Shown here one piece after another: positions 11,054 through 23,200 of a stretch of 49,346 nt of DNA. Below the pieces are notes generated by a model that was not told where the DNA came from, ran no database searches, and saw only the letters and a program-made list of their open reading frames with translations. The first letter of the stretch is position 1, and every line of letters starts with the position of its first letter. Location of the stretch: positions 79,969-129,314 of the forward strand of contig BFEA01000571.1 of NCBI GenBank assembly GCA_003427395.1, in the 5' to 3' direction. This DNA comes from Chara braunii. Its lineage: Eukaryota > Streptophyta > Charophyceae > Charales > Characeae. Made by a program: the position numbers and the translations under genes.

Positions 11054-13159
11054 CTTCCTGGATTTGGTATTATCAGTCATGTGGTTTCTACTTTTTCCAG
11101 AAAGCCTGTGTTTGGCTATTTGGGCATGGTTTATGGTGCGCCGTGTAAGGCGTATTTCGTCGATATCGGACGCCGACCGAAGGCAGGCACGAAGCCACCA
11201 ACCCCCCCCCCCCCCCCCCCTGCCCACCTCAGCCACCAAAGCCCCAAAACAACCCTCGGACCCCCTTGACCACCCACACCAACCCCCCATTTGTTCCCCT
11301 CCATGCGTGGGCCCCTGCCAGGCACACACGCTCATCTTCTGGGGGTCACGCGTGCAACTTGCTAGAGCCGGGGGAAAAGCTCACGCCAGTGCTCAAGTCG
11401 CTCAAACGGTTTCATAGCAAACAAGTTCGGAATCTACAAAAAGGCTGACGTAGCATAGGCCAAGGTGGGGTTGCCTGGCATCAAGGAGCCCCATTGGCTG
11501 GCTCTGACGAGTGTGACATTACCGGATATACGAAGGTAAGGATCTAGTTCTGATGACCTAAGTGAGCTGCCTTAGGCTGAATGTCAAAACGCCAAAGTCA
11601 GATAATCTCAGATTGTCTGAATCTCGAAAGTGAAATCAAGGGTTAAGCACACAAGACTGAAACATGCTTGAGCAATGTTAATGGGGTTACGTAGCCCTGC
11701 TCTTCTTCCAGTTTGGATTCGAAGGCAATAATTATGTCTGTATGTCCGCCTGTTGACCATAGTTCATGAGATTCTACTGTCCATCTGCCTATCGACTACT
11801 AATTTTTGAGATTCTACTGTCTTCCGAGTCCTGCCTGCCTGCCGTCTGACCTGTAATCATTATTTGAAAGAGTGCATTGTAGCAAGATAGACCTACCCAA
11901 CCTGCAAAAAAATTGCAAAACAAGGCAACCCAGTCAAACACTCGGTTTGCTACTGTAACAACCGTGTCACTGATTACTGATAGCCAGTGATAAGGAACTT
12001 ATTAAAAAGAAACCCCTACCGCATGGTGAAACCTGTGAAACCTGTTCCCTATCACATGTCATCAGCAAGTGACATGGCTGTAGTAAAACCTGCTCTCTAA
12101 TTTCATTGCCCCTGTTCTCCCATGGTATCTTTTAGAGGTGGGTTACTCTATTTTGCCACATTGTCAAGTCGCTCCATCAAATGGTATGCTCCTACTTGCT
12201 AGCTACTTTTACTTAGGAATTTACGTCTACATAAGGCATATCCTCGTTGCTTCTGCATATTAAGGCATATCCTAGTTGCTTCTGCATAAGACATATCCTG
12301 GTTCATTTTCCACTTCGCGGACTCCGAGTCATTGAATCAATCCATTATACTAATGACAAGGTTCTAATACAAGCCCAGAGGGGGTCCTCAAAAAAGAAAC
12401 CACCAACGGAAATCACCGCTGCTGCCGCTGCTAGCCTGCTGCTGCTTAATTTTCTGCTGCGACAGCTGCAATTGTTGCTGCTGACATCTCCTTCGCTGAC
12501 ACTGCTGCTTGTGCATCTCCAGGTCTGTCTTGTTACATCAATATCAGCCTTGGGCGCTTTCGTCTTCAAGTTGTTACAACCAGGCCCAACCTGAGGTCCT
12601 AAGCATAGTCAAATATTATTGACGAATTGTGTGAAGGCCACTGAGGTGATTGCAAAGGCACACAAACGTTTAAGGCACAATTTCCGCACAAAAATGCAAT
12701 CAATTTCTAGTTCACTGGCATGCTCCATCATAGTTTGTGAAGCTTTTCTCAAGGTTTAAAGTTTAATTCGGATAGTACTACATATTAGTGTACGGTTTAA
12801 AAGTGACGCAGCCACTGCAAACTGCTATGATCATCGTGTCGGACGTGTCCTTCCATTCTTGAAACAGTTTCTGCATGCCCCAAAAACCTTTCTGCACGCC
12901 CCGGCATATACGTACTCTCCATCCGCACAGAGTATGGTATACATACCAGACCATAAGAGTACACACCATATGTTACGCCTTCGTACAGTACACAGATGAT
13001 CTGCATACAGTACTGTACTAACTGCTACAGTAAACGCGTACACAACAGTACGAACTACTGCAGCATTAATGACCTGGGTCAATTTCTTTTCCGTTTCCCC
13101 TCTTTTATGTTCCTGTCCATTTCTGTGCCCTTGTGGACCAAAATGCTCCATACTTCCCA

Positions 13160-13190
<31 letters not shown>

Positions 13191-15000
13191 CCATAGCATC
13201 CAAACAGAGTCCGTTTTGACAGCCTTGACGGCCTTGAGCCCAGTGAATCGCAATGGCAACCTGCAGAGTAGCAGCAGCAAACTTCCGCACCCTCTCCGAG
13301 TCTCTATATACAGATGTCAGCACAGTTGTGAGAAAAATCTCACTAGTAGCCATAAATAGATAATAGTTGGTATTATTCATTACCCTTTTCTTTTCCCAAC
13401 AACTCAATCTGTTACTTTACCACAGTAACAACAACTCAGTAACGACAACTCAGTAACTGTTATGTTACCACAGTAATCTGTGGAGTTAGCAGACAGGCCG
13501 TCGAAACAGCTGAAACAGACTCAAGAGTCTGTCCAAACACCTTTGAACAGCCCCAGCAGAACTCGTTCCAGGCGTCTGAAAGGAGGACCAGTATCAGGGA
13601 TTAAGGTCCAGGGGTGGCACAGGGACCACAGGAGCCCCTTCGAGTTCCTGTTTCTCATGATCAGATTCTCCGACGGTAGGGGTCCTACTTCTGCCGCACT
13701 GCAGACCTTCCAGCAGCCACAGAGGCATTAGGAAAAAGGGATTCGGAAAAAAAGCGGAGGGGGCTCAGGGGGGGTGTTGTGGGGACTCACCCGGCCTCCG
13801 GCCTGATTGTAGAAGAGGCTACCTCGTCTTTATTTTAGAGGCCAGACTCCGACCACCATGGGTTGCCTTCATGGTAGCGCCGGAACCAGACAGCTTCCCA
13901 GGAGGCCGCCCTTCCTGGTTCTATTTCGGCCGCCATGCTAGATCCGATGGCTACGCAGGGGGGGGCGGATATCCGTAGCGCTATTTCATGATGCCTATCC
14001 CTAGCCCGACCTGAAGGCTTAAGGATCCCACTTGTCCACACTCACCCACTCCTGAACCGGCAGGAATCCCACTCAATCCCTGGCATATGCTGTGTGTGTG
14101 TGTCTATAGCCTATGTGTATGCCCACAGGCCATGCATGTGTGTGTGTGTGTGTGCTGTTTGTCAGCTTCCCTTCCCGAGCCCACAAACAAGGCTAAGGTT
14201 TTGGGGGGCGCGCTGCATGACGGGAAACCGTCACGTGTGGTTCTCAGGGCAGGCATTCTGCACTGACCCCTATCCTACATCACGATATCTTTTTTTTCTT
14301 GATGGTGATTCTCATCTTCGTGTTATGGACATTGGTTGCCCAGAGGGTGTGTGTGTGTGTGTGCGTGCGTGTGTGTGCATGTGTCAAGCCTGGTGTGCCC
14401 ATGCAGGAGCGGGTGCTACTGGGGTCCGGCTATCGCAATCAGTAGTTGTGTTCCAATGGCGCCCTGTCACTAGCCTGACGACTTGGAAGCTCCCACTTAC
14501 CAACACCCCAGTCAGGGACCTGCCAAAAGGCCCAAAACCAGGCTAACATGTGTTCAAAGACCGTGCCTGAAGAGCCCTTACGTAAATCCATGATGCTGTA
14601 ACAGCTACGACCTATGGTGTGTTCCATATGTGTCCAATGGCATATGTGTGTTGCATATGATAATGATAGGCCTATCTGTGCTCGGAAGTTGAACCCCCCA
14701 CCAAATTCACAAGCCAGTCTCGAACCTGTACCTATTATCACGTGACAGCTGCATGTTATTGTGTGTGCTACAACCCCGAACGGTTCTGTAGTACAATGTG
14801 CCAGTGTGAGGAGATCATCAGAACAAACAACGGCCAATATCCTCAAGCGACCGACACAGGATCAAGACCCAACATACAGGATCATGGTGATCAGGCAGTG
14901 TCCATAATAGCTTACCTGCGTCAGCCCAAGGGGGTGTACAAATGACTATGCGCTCAGGTGTCTCTGCGCGAAGGTGTGGGGTTTTGAACCCGCACCTCTT
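11052..15000. other. intergenic, no gene seen
   Basis: It has a C run at 11201-11220, CTG-rich sequence at 12415-12490, an A run at 13159-13187 and GT microsatellites at 14092-14153 and 14347-14382. The phrase TGCATGCCCCAAAAACCTTT at 12872 returns inverted at 16775-16815. Confidence 0.5.
12262..12303. repeat. short tandem repeat, 29-bp unit
   Basis: AAGGCATATCCTCGTTGCTT is repeated three times with small changes from about 12233 to 12303. Confidence 0.6.
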
Positions 15001-15039
15001 AACCACAATACGGTGCTTTAACCACTGAGCCACAGGCCA
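14830..15039 (-). mobile_element. tRNA-derived SINE, family B, second copy
   Basis: The head at 15039-14970 has A box GTGGCTCAGTGGTTAAAGC and B box GGGTTCAAAACC. The body block with AATAGCTTACCTG matches the 7.4-kb copy. (GA)n tracts follow at 15060 and 15117. Confidence 0.6.
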
Positions 15040-15805
15040 TTTGCTTCCTGTTGGGGGAAGAGAGAGAGAGAGAGAGACGTTACAACTCAAACACAAAGTT
15101 AAAACTAAAGTCCAATAAGAGAGAGAGAGAGAGAGGGAGTTAAAGCTGAAGTCCAATAAGAAAATAAACAAAACCCATCAACCAAATGGCGCTCGCTTTT
15201 TTCCACTTGTTTTCTTGGGGGTAACCGGGGGTTCAGGTTTGAACAGACTGTCTTGGACGTGTGGGGGTGGGTTGTCGGGTTGGGTGGGGTCGGGTTCAGA
15301 GGAATACGTGCAATAGGGGGAAGGGGTCCGAGAGTACAAGTCTGCTAAGCCTTGTTTTGTGAGGGTTTCTAGACTGCTATGCAGCAGCAGATGGAGCCTG
15401 ATGCAGGCTAATGCACGGGCTGCTCAACAGCAACACGAACCCCCCAAAACAGTTTCCATGATCCATCAACCCCCTCAAAAAAAGGTCATACTACTTCACA
15501 TCTAATAGTCACAGCCTGCCCGGCCGGCGGCCGGGGCAGGGGCTGGGAAATGGACTTAGTCGAGAGTTTTGTCTTCGGATTCCAGACCAGGATTTACAAG
15601 GCCTCGCTTTCCAAGAATTATGAACACATCAGTACATTAGGTTCAGCAAACCCAACAAGATGGATACACGAGTCTCCAAAAGAGGTCACTCCCAACTGGC
15701 TCCGTGATTGCTCTTCCGAGGCACATCTCTCTTCATGAAGACCAGCTCCTTCGACCCACATTTCTTCATAAGACAATGGTGGCCAGACTCCGCCAGAGTG
15801 GCTGG

Positions 15806-16041
15806 ACACACTCAACAAGACTCGCAAGGGTCATAAAGGTCTGATATCTTCCAGCTCCCTGATTGGAGTCCTCTATCATCAATCTACCATCATGAGGTAG
15901 ATACGAGCATCGGACATTCCCTGAACACACTCAACAAGACTCACAGGGTCATAAAGGTCTGATATCTTCCAACTCCCCGATTGGAGTCCTCTATCATCAA
16001 TCTACCATCATGAGGTAGATATGAGCATCGGACATTCCCTG
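15806..16041. repeat. 119-bp tandem duplication
   Basis: Two units with ACACTCAACAAGACTC, TCATAAAGGTCTGATATCTT and ATCATCAATCTACCATCATG abut with over 95 percent identity, indicating a recent event. Confidence 0.92.
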
Positions 16042-18090
16042 GAATCCACATATTACTCGTCATTTAACGGACAAATACATGTAGGTCTCACTTCATTAGA
16101 CTCATTAGAGCACTTTCGTTTCACTGGAGAACTTGCTCCATTGGCATCCAGGTCCAGGATCCCACTTCTTGCCCAATTCCCGATTGTCAATTGTGGATAG
16201 CGTTTCACTTCAAAATTTGCCCAACGCATTCTGCCCCAACCTGACAGTGGCAAGTTGGGAACCGAAACTGTTTGAATTTTCCGTGTTCTGTTGAACGGAA
16301 ATTGAAGGGAACAAACTTCCGGGAAGGCGGAAGCCTGAAAAGAGGTGGCAGTGCCGTGGAAAACCCACTACCTTTCACAGACAAACGTATATTTGAACAC
16401 CAATTCACCACAACGTTCACAAACTGCATTCTTCGGGTGATTAGTGAAGTTTATGCTACGGGAGGAAAATTGCCACCACCTCCAGCTAAAAAGGAAAAAC
16501 AAACAAGAAAAAAAGAACCGGCGTGCTCAGCCTGGCGCCTCAACTTCACAATATTTTTTTCCTGCCTCTGTGCATTCAGTGCATTGTGTACAAGAAACGG
16601 CTCTGGGAGTGGTGCTTTAAGTTTTATAACCACCAGTAAGTCACACACAGGTGACACAGCTTCTTATGGGCTGTGGCCCCTGCCGCAATTTGCAGGGCTC
16701 AGCATCCAAAGCAAAATGGCTCACGGGGCACCAGCCGAGAGGAGACTGACGACTCCCTCTCCAGAACTGCAGAAAGGTTTTTGGGGCATGCAGAAAAGTT
16801 TTCGGGGCATGCAGTTCTGTTGCTTTTAACATTAAATTTTTACCATGCAGAGTGTTTCCAGCCTCCAGGAAATTACAGCCCCTGGGCCAGAGATAAGTGC
16901 CTAGGGAGTACTGGTCACTGACTCACTGTTGGCTAGAGCTACCAGTACCTTCAGAATCCCAGCTTGGTTCTCGAAGTTGGACCAGGTAATGCCAGTTGAG
17001 AAGCAGGGTCGGGCTGCCGATGATAAATTCGATCAGCGGCCCGATTGCAGTTTTGGGAACGGTACTGGTGGTTTAAGCCTGGAGACTTTGAGACTTGAAC
17101 TCCCGTCGGCATGGTGTATGCTGCCAGGTCTGCCACAGTCTCCACAACAATGCTGGCGTTGATGGGTGCTCATGTTGCGGGAGGCCCGTGGCGGGGCATT
17201 GTTTCCACAAATGACAAGGATCCCGGCCCGCTGCAAGCCTTCTAAACGACACAGTGCAGCCAGGGAGTTAAATCAGACCATAGTAACGTCACCGGACTTA
17301 ACCCAATACAACACTCCACGTCCCATCCCATCATCCCGTTCATTCAGCGCAGGAAGAGACACATTTTGTAAAGGGCCAACAAGGCACCACAGCAAGGCTC
17401 AGCCAGCCTAACAAAATTCATACTCAGACAAGTTGACACAACAACATTTCAAATTAAATTTCAGTGGGTTCTGATAACTGCCAACATCTTGAACCCACAC
17501 GTTCCACAACGAAACACAAAAACTGTCCCTGCCTGCCTCCGCCAGCCTGCCAGCTGTGGACTCGATTTTTCTTAAAAATCCAAAGGAATCCAAGTCCTTT
17601 TTCAAACCGTGGCCCCTCCAGAGCTCGGAATGAAGTAGAAAACACACAAATCAAAGACTCCGATAAAACCCAAGGCAGAACCAAGCACAACACACCCTCG
17701 ATGACACGAACAGTGGTGATCAAGGATCAGCAAGCACTACTCAGGAACGATTGATACTCCCTATCCAGCAGACACCCGTGTGATCCAGACCCCACCACAC
17801 CCCACCAGACCCCCACCAGATTAGCAAATGACCAGTGCTCTCTCCATCCGACAAACAATTCATACGAGGTCCCGCATAACAGAGTGCTTCAAATTTCAAT
17901 CCACAACAGAAAGTCACAGATGTAAATGTCACCAGGGAACCCCAAATGTTACAGAAGATCTCCAAGACGGTAAGATTTTGAATACAGTCCACCGGTATTT
18001 TGAAGACAGTCCACCGGTCGCCGGTCGGTGGGCAGTTCTTTCAAGAACTCCACTTGCAATGTGTGCCAGACTGTTTTTTCTGTCAATTGA
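16042..18090. other. intergenic, no gene seen
   Basis: Mostly unique sequence. The GGTTTTTGGGGCATGCAGAA tandem pair lies at 16779-16815. The open frame at 16272-16829 has no recognisable domain and its codon pattern is unconvincing. Confidence 0.5.
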
Positions 18091-18294
18091 CATGACATCA
18101 TCAACAATCTTAACAGAGAGTCTCTAACAGTTTCCCCAACAAATCCGCTCTCTTCTCTCAATCGACTCTTTTCTGTGACATCATCAACAATCTTAACAGA
18201 GAATCGCTAACAGTATGCCCAACAAATCTGCTCTCTTCTCACAATCGACGTGACATCATCAACAATCATAACAGAGAGTCGCTAACAGTGTCCC
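18091..18294. repeat. tandem array, about 80-90 bp unit, three copies
   Basis: TGACATCATCAACAATCTTA, CAGAGAGTCGCTAACAGT and CCAACAAATC-GCTCTCTTCTC recur three times. They lie in an A/C-rich region with no gene. Confidence 0.88.
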
Positions 18295-18377
18295 ATACAA
18301 AATCGCCCTCATCCTATCATTCTCTTTCCCAGAAGACTTCACAACACTACGTATTTCACATTTCTTCCTCCTCCGAA

Positions 18378-18555
18378 GCGGCACAACAACATGGCGCAAC
18401 AGACTTGAAAATATTCCACAGATTTCCCTATCAACACAATGTCACACAAATGGTGAATGTCACACAAATGGTCCACGCGGCACAACAATATGGCGCAACA
18501 GACTTCGAACTATTTCACAGATTTCCCTATCAACACAATGTCACACACACATCAA
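18378..18555. repeat. 100-bp tandem duplication
   Basis: GCGGCACAACAACATGGCGC through ATTTCCCTATCAACACAATG occurs twice, with nested repeats of GTCACACAAATGGT between and after the copies. Confidence 0.88.
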
Positions 18556-18575
18556 CGTCACACAAATGGTCCAGA

Positions 18576-18695
18576 CTCCAGATACAACAACTTCACAATG
18601 GAGACGTGGAGAATTCACTAAGCTACACTAAATCACTCCAGATACAACAACTTCACAATGGAGACGTGGAGAATTCACTAAGCTACACTAAATCA
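18576..18695. repeat. 60-bp perfect tandem duplication
   Basis: The unit CTCCAGATACAACAACTTCA and so on is repeated exactly once. Because 60 is a multiple of 3, open frames stay open through it, but no other coding sign is present. Confidence 0.93.
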
Positions 18696-19238
18696 CTAAC
18701 ACCTGCCGACTTCATGCTAGCTATTTTGCAAAATACTCTACCAGTTCAACTTTAATTGTTTTCCATCGACACAACCTTCAATTTCACATATCCCGCGTAT
18801 TACTCAACGACATCTCACTATGTCACAGGATTTCCAATCAGCAAGGGCCTCATTCCACTCGCACTCTTGCACGTATATGGACTGCTAGAGGACCAAGTAC
18901 ATTCGAACCAGTAGAAGATTTTGGACGTGTTTGGATTTCTAGTTCCAGATGTGTTTACAATACTCTGATGTTGTGCAATGGAGCGAAGCCCATATCCTCA
19001 CATCTCCCTTCATAGCGAGGCCCATATCCTCATGTTCTCATATCTCACTTCATGGACACACCCTACCACATCTAGGCCAACATCATCTTCACCATTCCCC
19101 CAAAATGGTAATCTACACTGTCTCTACAGTCTCTACACCAATTTCACCAACTTCATGACAACATCGACATATCCTCAATCTCCTATTTACGTCCTCCTGC
19201 CACATCTCCATCGCTCTCCATTCCTCCTCACCGCTGAG

Positions 19239-19398
19239 TCCAAGTCCCACTAGCAGCGTCGAGTTCACCTGACTGTGGACGTGTTCATGGAGATAAGCAG
19301 AATTGGCATTGGGTTGCCTCAACCGCACATCCCTACAAACACATCCAGATTCAGCCGTCGAGAGAAGGAAATCAACGCTGCTACATTGTGGGACTCCG
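19239..19398. mobile_element. foldback element, CCCACTAGC family
   Basis: The left end is CCAAGTCCCACTAGCAGCG and the right end the degenerate complement near CGCTGCTACATTGTGGGACT. The interior has the family blocks TGGACGTGTT, ATGGAGATAAGCAGAA and ACATCCAGATTC. It is diverged from the 45-kb copies. Confidence 0.6.
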
Positions 19399-20057
19399 CC
19401 TCTGGTTATCATTACCCAATTCCCCCACACCTTTACTCTTCTATTTTCTCCATTTTTTTTTTCTTTTCTTACATTTCTTCGATTTCATCCATCTATACTT
19501 TTTTTTCTTCCCACATATACATCCGTCGGCTGATTGTCCCAATGTCCCAAGAGTGACAAGAGTTCTCGGATCTTGCCATGATCTTCCAACCGATCGAGCT
19601 AGAAGAGCAGATCGTAACCAACCGATCGTCAACAACTCGGTCCAACTCGGCAGTGGTCATGTACTCGGTGAGTTTCACTGCAAGTACTGCATCACGACTC
19701 ACGAGTCATCACGAGTCACACACTGCTTAACTTCTACACATTTTTTCCATGTCAGCGAGGACACTACTTTCCATGCCATCGATACTTTCCATGCCATCGA
19801 CGATCCTTGCCCTCTGCACATTCCGCAGATTCCGCACCACACCCCTCACCCTTTACAGTGATACACGTGCATTTTAAACTGCCCGACTTCACACCCCTCG
19901 TCACCTCGTGTGATAAGAAGAAAAGAATTCTAGTGCCCACGGACCTTTACAATGATCATGATCACAACTCGCTTCCCGTGGCGACCTATTGAATTTGATA
20001 TTCCGTGCTCTGGCCATGACCATGATGATGATCATGACTTCATTTAGCAGCAGCGAC

Positions 20058-20282
20058 CTATTCATGTTTCGCAAACTCCGGAGCAGGGAGAATAATGGAA
20101 TATCTCGCAGTGCTACTGCTGCGGAACTTCTCCCACACGTCTTCCGGAATGTTGAATGCCTCCTTCACCGCAACGGCCGGCATGTTGTGGAGGACGGAGT
20201 TATGACCGGCTAGATCTGACCAGAAGGGCAGCGCGGACGTTGTGAATGATATCATCTCCAGCCCCTCATTCTTCGAGGCAGC
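20058..20282 (-). CDS. bicupin exon 6: C-terminus
   Basis: The acceptor is gtgtgcag. It encodes KNEGLEMISFTTSALPFWSD, LAGHNSVLHNMPAVAVKEAF and a terminal helix with FRSSST, then LPAPEFAKHE and stop. The order matches the end of cupin-2 in 11S-type proteins: GLE-x-ISF-T-T, the LAG-x-xSV motif, a helix, and an FRS-x-R/T tail. The intron just upstream contains an AC microsatellite at 20310-20331. Confidence 0.9.
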   Translation of the reverse strand, partial: AASKNEGLEMISFTTSALPFWSDLAGHNSVLHNMPAVAVKEAFNIPEDVWEKFRSSSTARYSIILPAPEFAKHE

Positions 20283-23200
20283 CTGCACACCAGCCACCCA
20301 TCATCACCGACACACACACACACACACACACCAACCATGGAAACGGGTCACCCGGTCACAATTGAAGGAAACACAAACCGAACCCGCAGCAAAACCCTAA
20401 TTGGTCACCCTTCAGGCCGAAAAGTGTGCGAGGCCCTTAAAAAACAAAATCCCATCATTATTCCACAACGGTGGTTCAGCCTTAGAAGCTTTCCTACCAT
20501 TTTCGCACCGTGGGGCTTTACTCAGTCTCGTGTTACCGGCCCAACCAGGATGCAGAAAGACATAAATCATGTTACGGACCTAGGACCCCTTTTTTTGGGG
20601 GGTGGGGGGGGGAGGGGGCGGGGGACAACGGGGGGGGGATTTTATACTTTTCCCAACATCATTGAAGAGCACCAGGGGTCAAGAATGCTACACCACAACA
20701 AAATAAAATCCCTAAACTTGAAACTCTCGAACACATCAGCAGAACGCGAATCACCAAACACCGGACCCGCCAGAGCACACAGCGCCAGACGGCAAGCATA
20801 CTGAGATCGAAAATGCCGTACCACAATAAAATACCATGCATTCCTATTCAACGTGAAAAGTAACTATCAAACACATCACCACTATGACACGAAAATCGAA
20901 CACGAAACCACCAAACACCGCACCGACCACACAGCACAGAGCACCAGAGGGCGTGCATATCCAGCTCGAAAACGCCACAGCACAATAAAATACCACGCAA
21001 TGCTGACGTACGGTCGCACACATATCAGTACAACACGAAAGATAGACCGAGCACATTAGCACGCTCACCGCGGCTCATCTAGCTCTACACCCCCGAGTCC
21101 ATCAATCCATCAATCAACCATGAGTAAATTATCTCATTTTCCCGACTTCCCTTCATTTATACTACGGAGACTCAAATATATGTTCGATATCCTACATACA
21201 TAATGATATTCTACATACATAATGATGCCAAAACAGGAGAAAAAAACATGGACACAAAAACAGAAGAAAAATGTTCAATATCCTACATACACAACTCACA
21301 AATGGAGACGCCAAAACAGGAGAAAAAAACATGGACACAAAAACAAAAGAAAAAATAGACATGTAATATCATGTATTGCATGCAGGTCGATCTTCAAAGA
21401 ACTTAGGGACGTCCCAGCCTCGACATACCTTAACGGATGCATGCAGACGTGGAATGACGATCAGCGATCCCGGTTGCACGTGAGCGTCCAGACCATTCGT
21501 TCCATCGGGATTGGCAATCTGAATTCTTCCACTACCCTTGGTCACATACACAACCTCGTCGGCGTTCACACACCATCCAGGAGCCACCATCCCGCTCTGT
21601 TTTACACGAGTGTCACAGCCATGCAGATCACACCCGAAATTGAGACAACAAATCTACACAAACATTGCTGTTTTCTTTTTTTCTAACCAGCGATTATTCG
21701 CAACAAACGACCTCTGTAGTTGATACCGATTTTCTTAAGTTTCGAGTTTTAACTGTTCTTTAACCCCGATGACGTCTCGTCTCGTTTACGCCACTCCTGG
21801 TTAACCCCCATGTTCCAGACCCTTCCGAGACCGCTCAGACGGGCACTTCAGTTTTAACGTATACGTCTCGTTGAACGTATAGGTCTCGTTGAAGCCACGG
21901 TATTCATTCGGACATCGTCCATTTCTTTCCAACCAAAAAAAACACGCCTACATAATCATAACGGCAACTTAACGCCCAACTCAATTCTTCGTTTATTTTT
22001 CATTTATATGTAAATTCGGAAAAACAACATCAGAGCCCGACTCGAGAATCTCACTTCGGATTAAACTTCAACCACGTTCACCGCACATAGCGGCTACTAC
22101 AAATGTCATTCCCATCAAAATGGTGCACAATGGCAGTTAAACAGCTATCCGTAACTGCTCTTTCAAGCTGAGTGCATTGTCCTCACGCACACAGGCGCCT
22201 ACCAAAACGAAACATCCATGATACAGGCGAGTACAATAACATCCAAGAAAAAAAAAAAAAAAAAAACATGATTCACACACCTAGATATTAGAGCCTTGTA
22301 TTCGTCAACACGGTGCACAACGGAAGTGCAACAAAGCAGTCCATAACAGCTCTTTCAAGCTGACAGCATCGTCCTCACTCAAGTCTCACGACAGGCGAAC
22401 ATAAACATCCACACGATTCCACAGTGATTCACACACTAGAGATTTCAGCCACGTACTTCGCGATCTCGACGCCGCTCTGTTTCGTGTAACCGCGACTCCA
22501 CGACGTTCACGGGTCACGACTCAGTGGACTCACAAACCAGACTACGATTCCGTGGCAAGCCGCTGAGTCTGTGTTGACAAAACACTGAAAGAAACCATTG
22601 GGCAGGCAAACAAAACACAGTTGAGAGAGAGCCACCTATTCCCTAAGAGAAATACGAGCGAGGAAAAGACACCTTGCAAACAGAAAACACACTGACAAAC
22701 AAACCGAAAACATCCTCGACTTCCCCGACAACAGAGTATCACAAAAGGGCCGCACATGCCCAAACAGCGCCACAGAATGACAATCGCTTTCAGAAAATTC
22801 TACCGGTCGGCTACCAAGCGTAACAGATCTCGCCTTCCCAAAACAAACAAAAATTCCTTCCCTTCTTTTTAAAACAAAACCAAAAAAAAGAAAAGACATT
22901 TCCTCCTCTTCCTTCACACAGGCCAGGACAAACAGAAATTACTTCCCTTAAATTTTAAAACAAAACAAAAAAAAGAAAAGACACCTCCTCCTTTTCCTTC
23001 ACACAGGCCAGGACAATGGGGGCATTAACCTCCCCCCCCCGTATTAATCCGGTCACGGTCCCTGTCGGACTAGTTTCAAACAAACGTCCCTGTCGGACTA
23101 GTTTCAAACAAACGTCCCTGTCGGTGTGGTTCGAAACAAGGGTAAATAGCAAAAATATTGCTGTTTCGAAGTTTGGCAGCAAAAATGTCGTCAGTTCGAA

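Noticed and set aside
12247-12594. Leu-rich open frame at CTG repeats
   Set aside because: Length comes from the CTG-rich tract, and both strands are open there.
16272-16829. 185-codon open frame
   Set aside because: No recognisable domain; the composition looks like translated non-coding sequence and it crosses a local repeat at 16779-16815.
18091-18695. CRISPR-like array
   Set aside because: Units abut without spacers, vary in length, and the genome is eukaryotic.
18288-18755. 155-codon open frame containing repeated peptides
   Set aside because: The peptides come from 60-bp and other tandem duplications in A/C-rich DNA. There are no domains or splice context.
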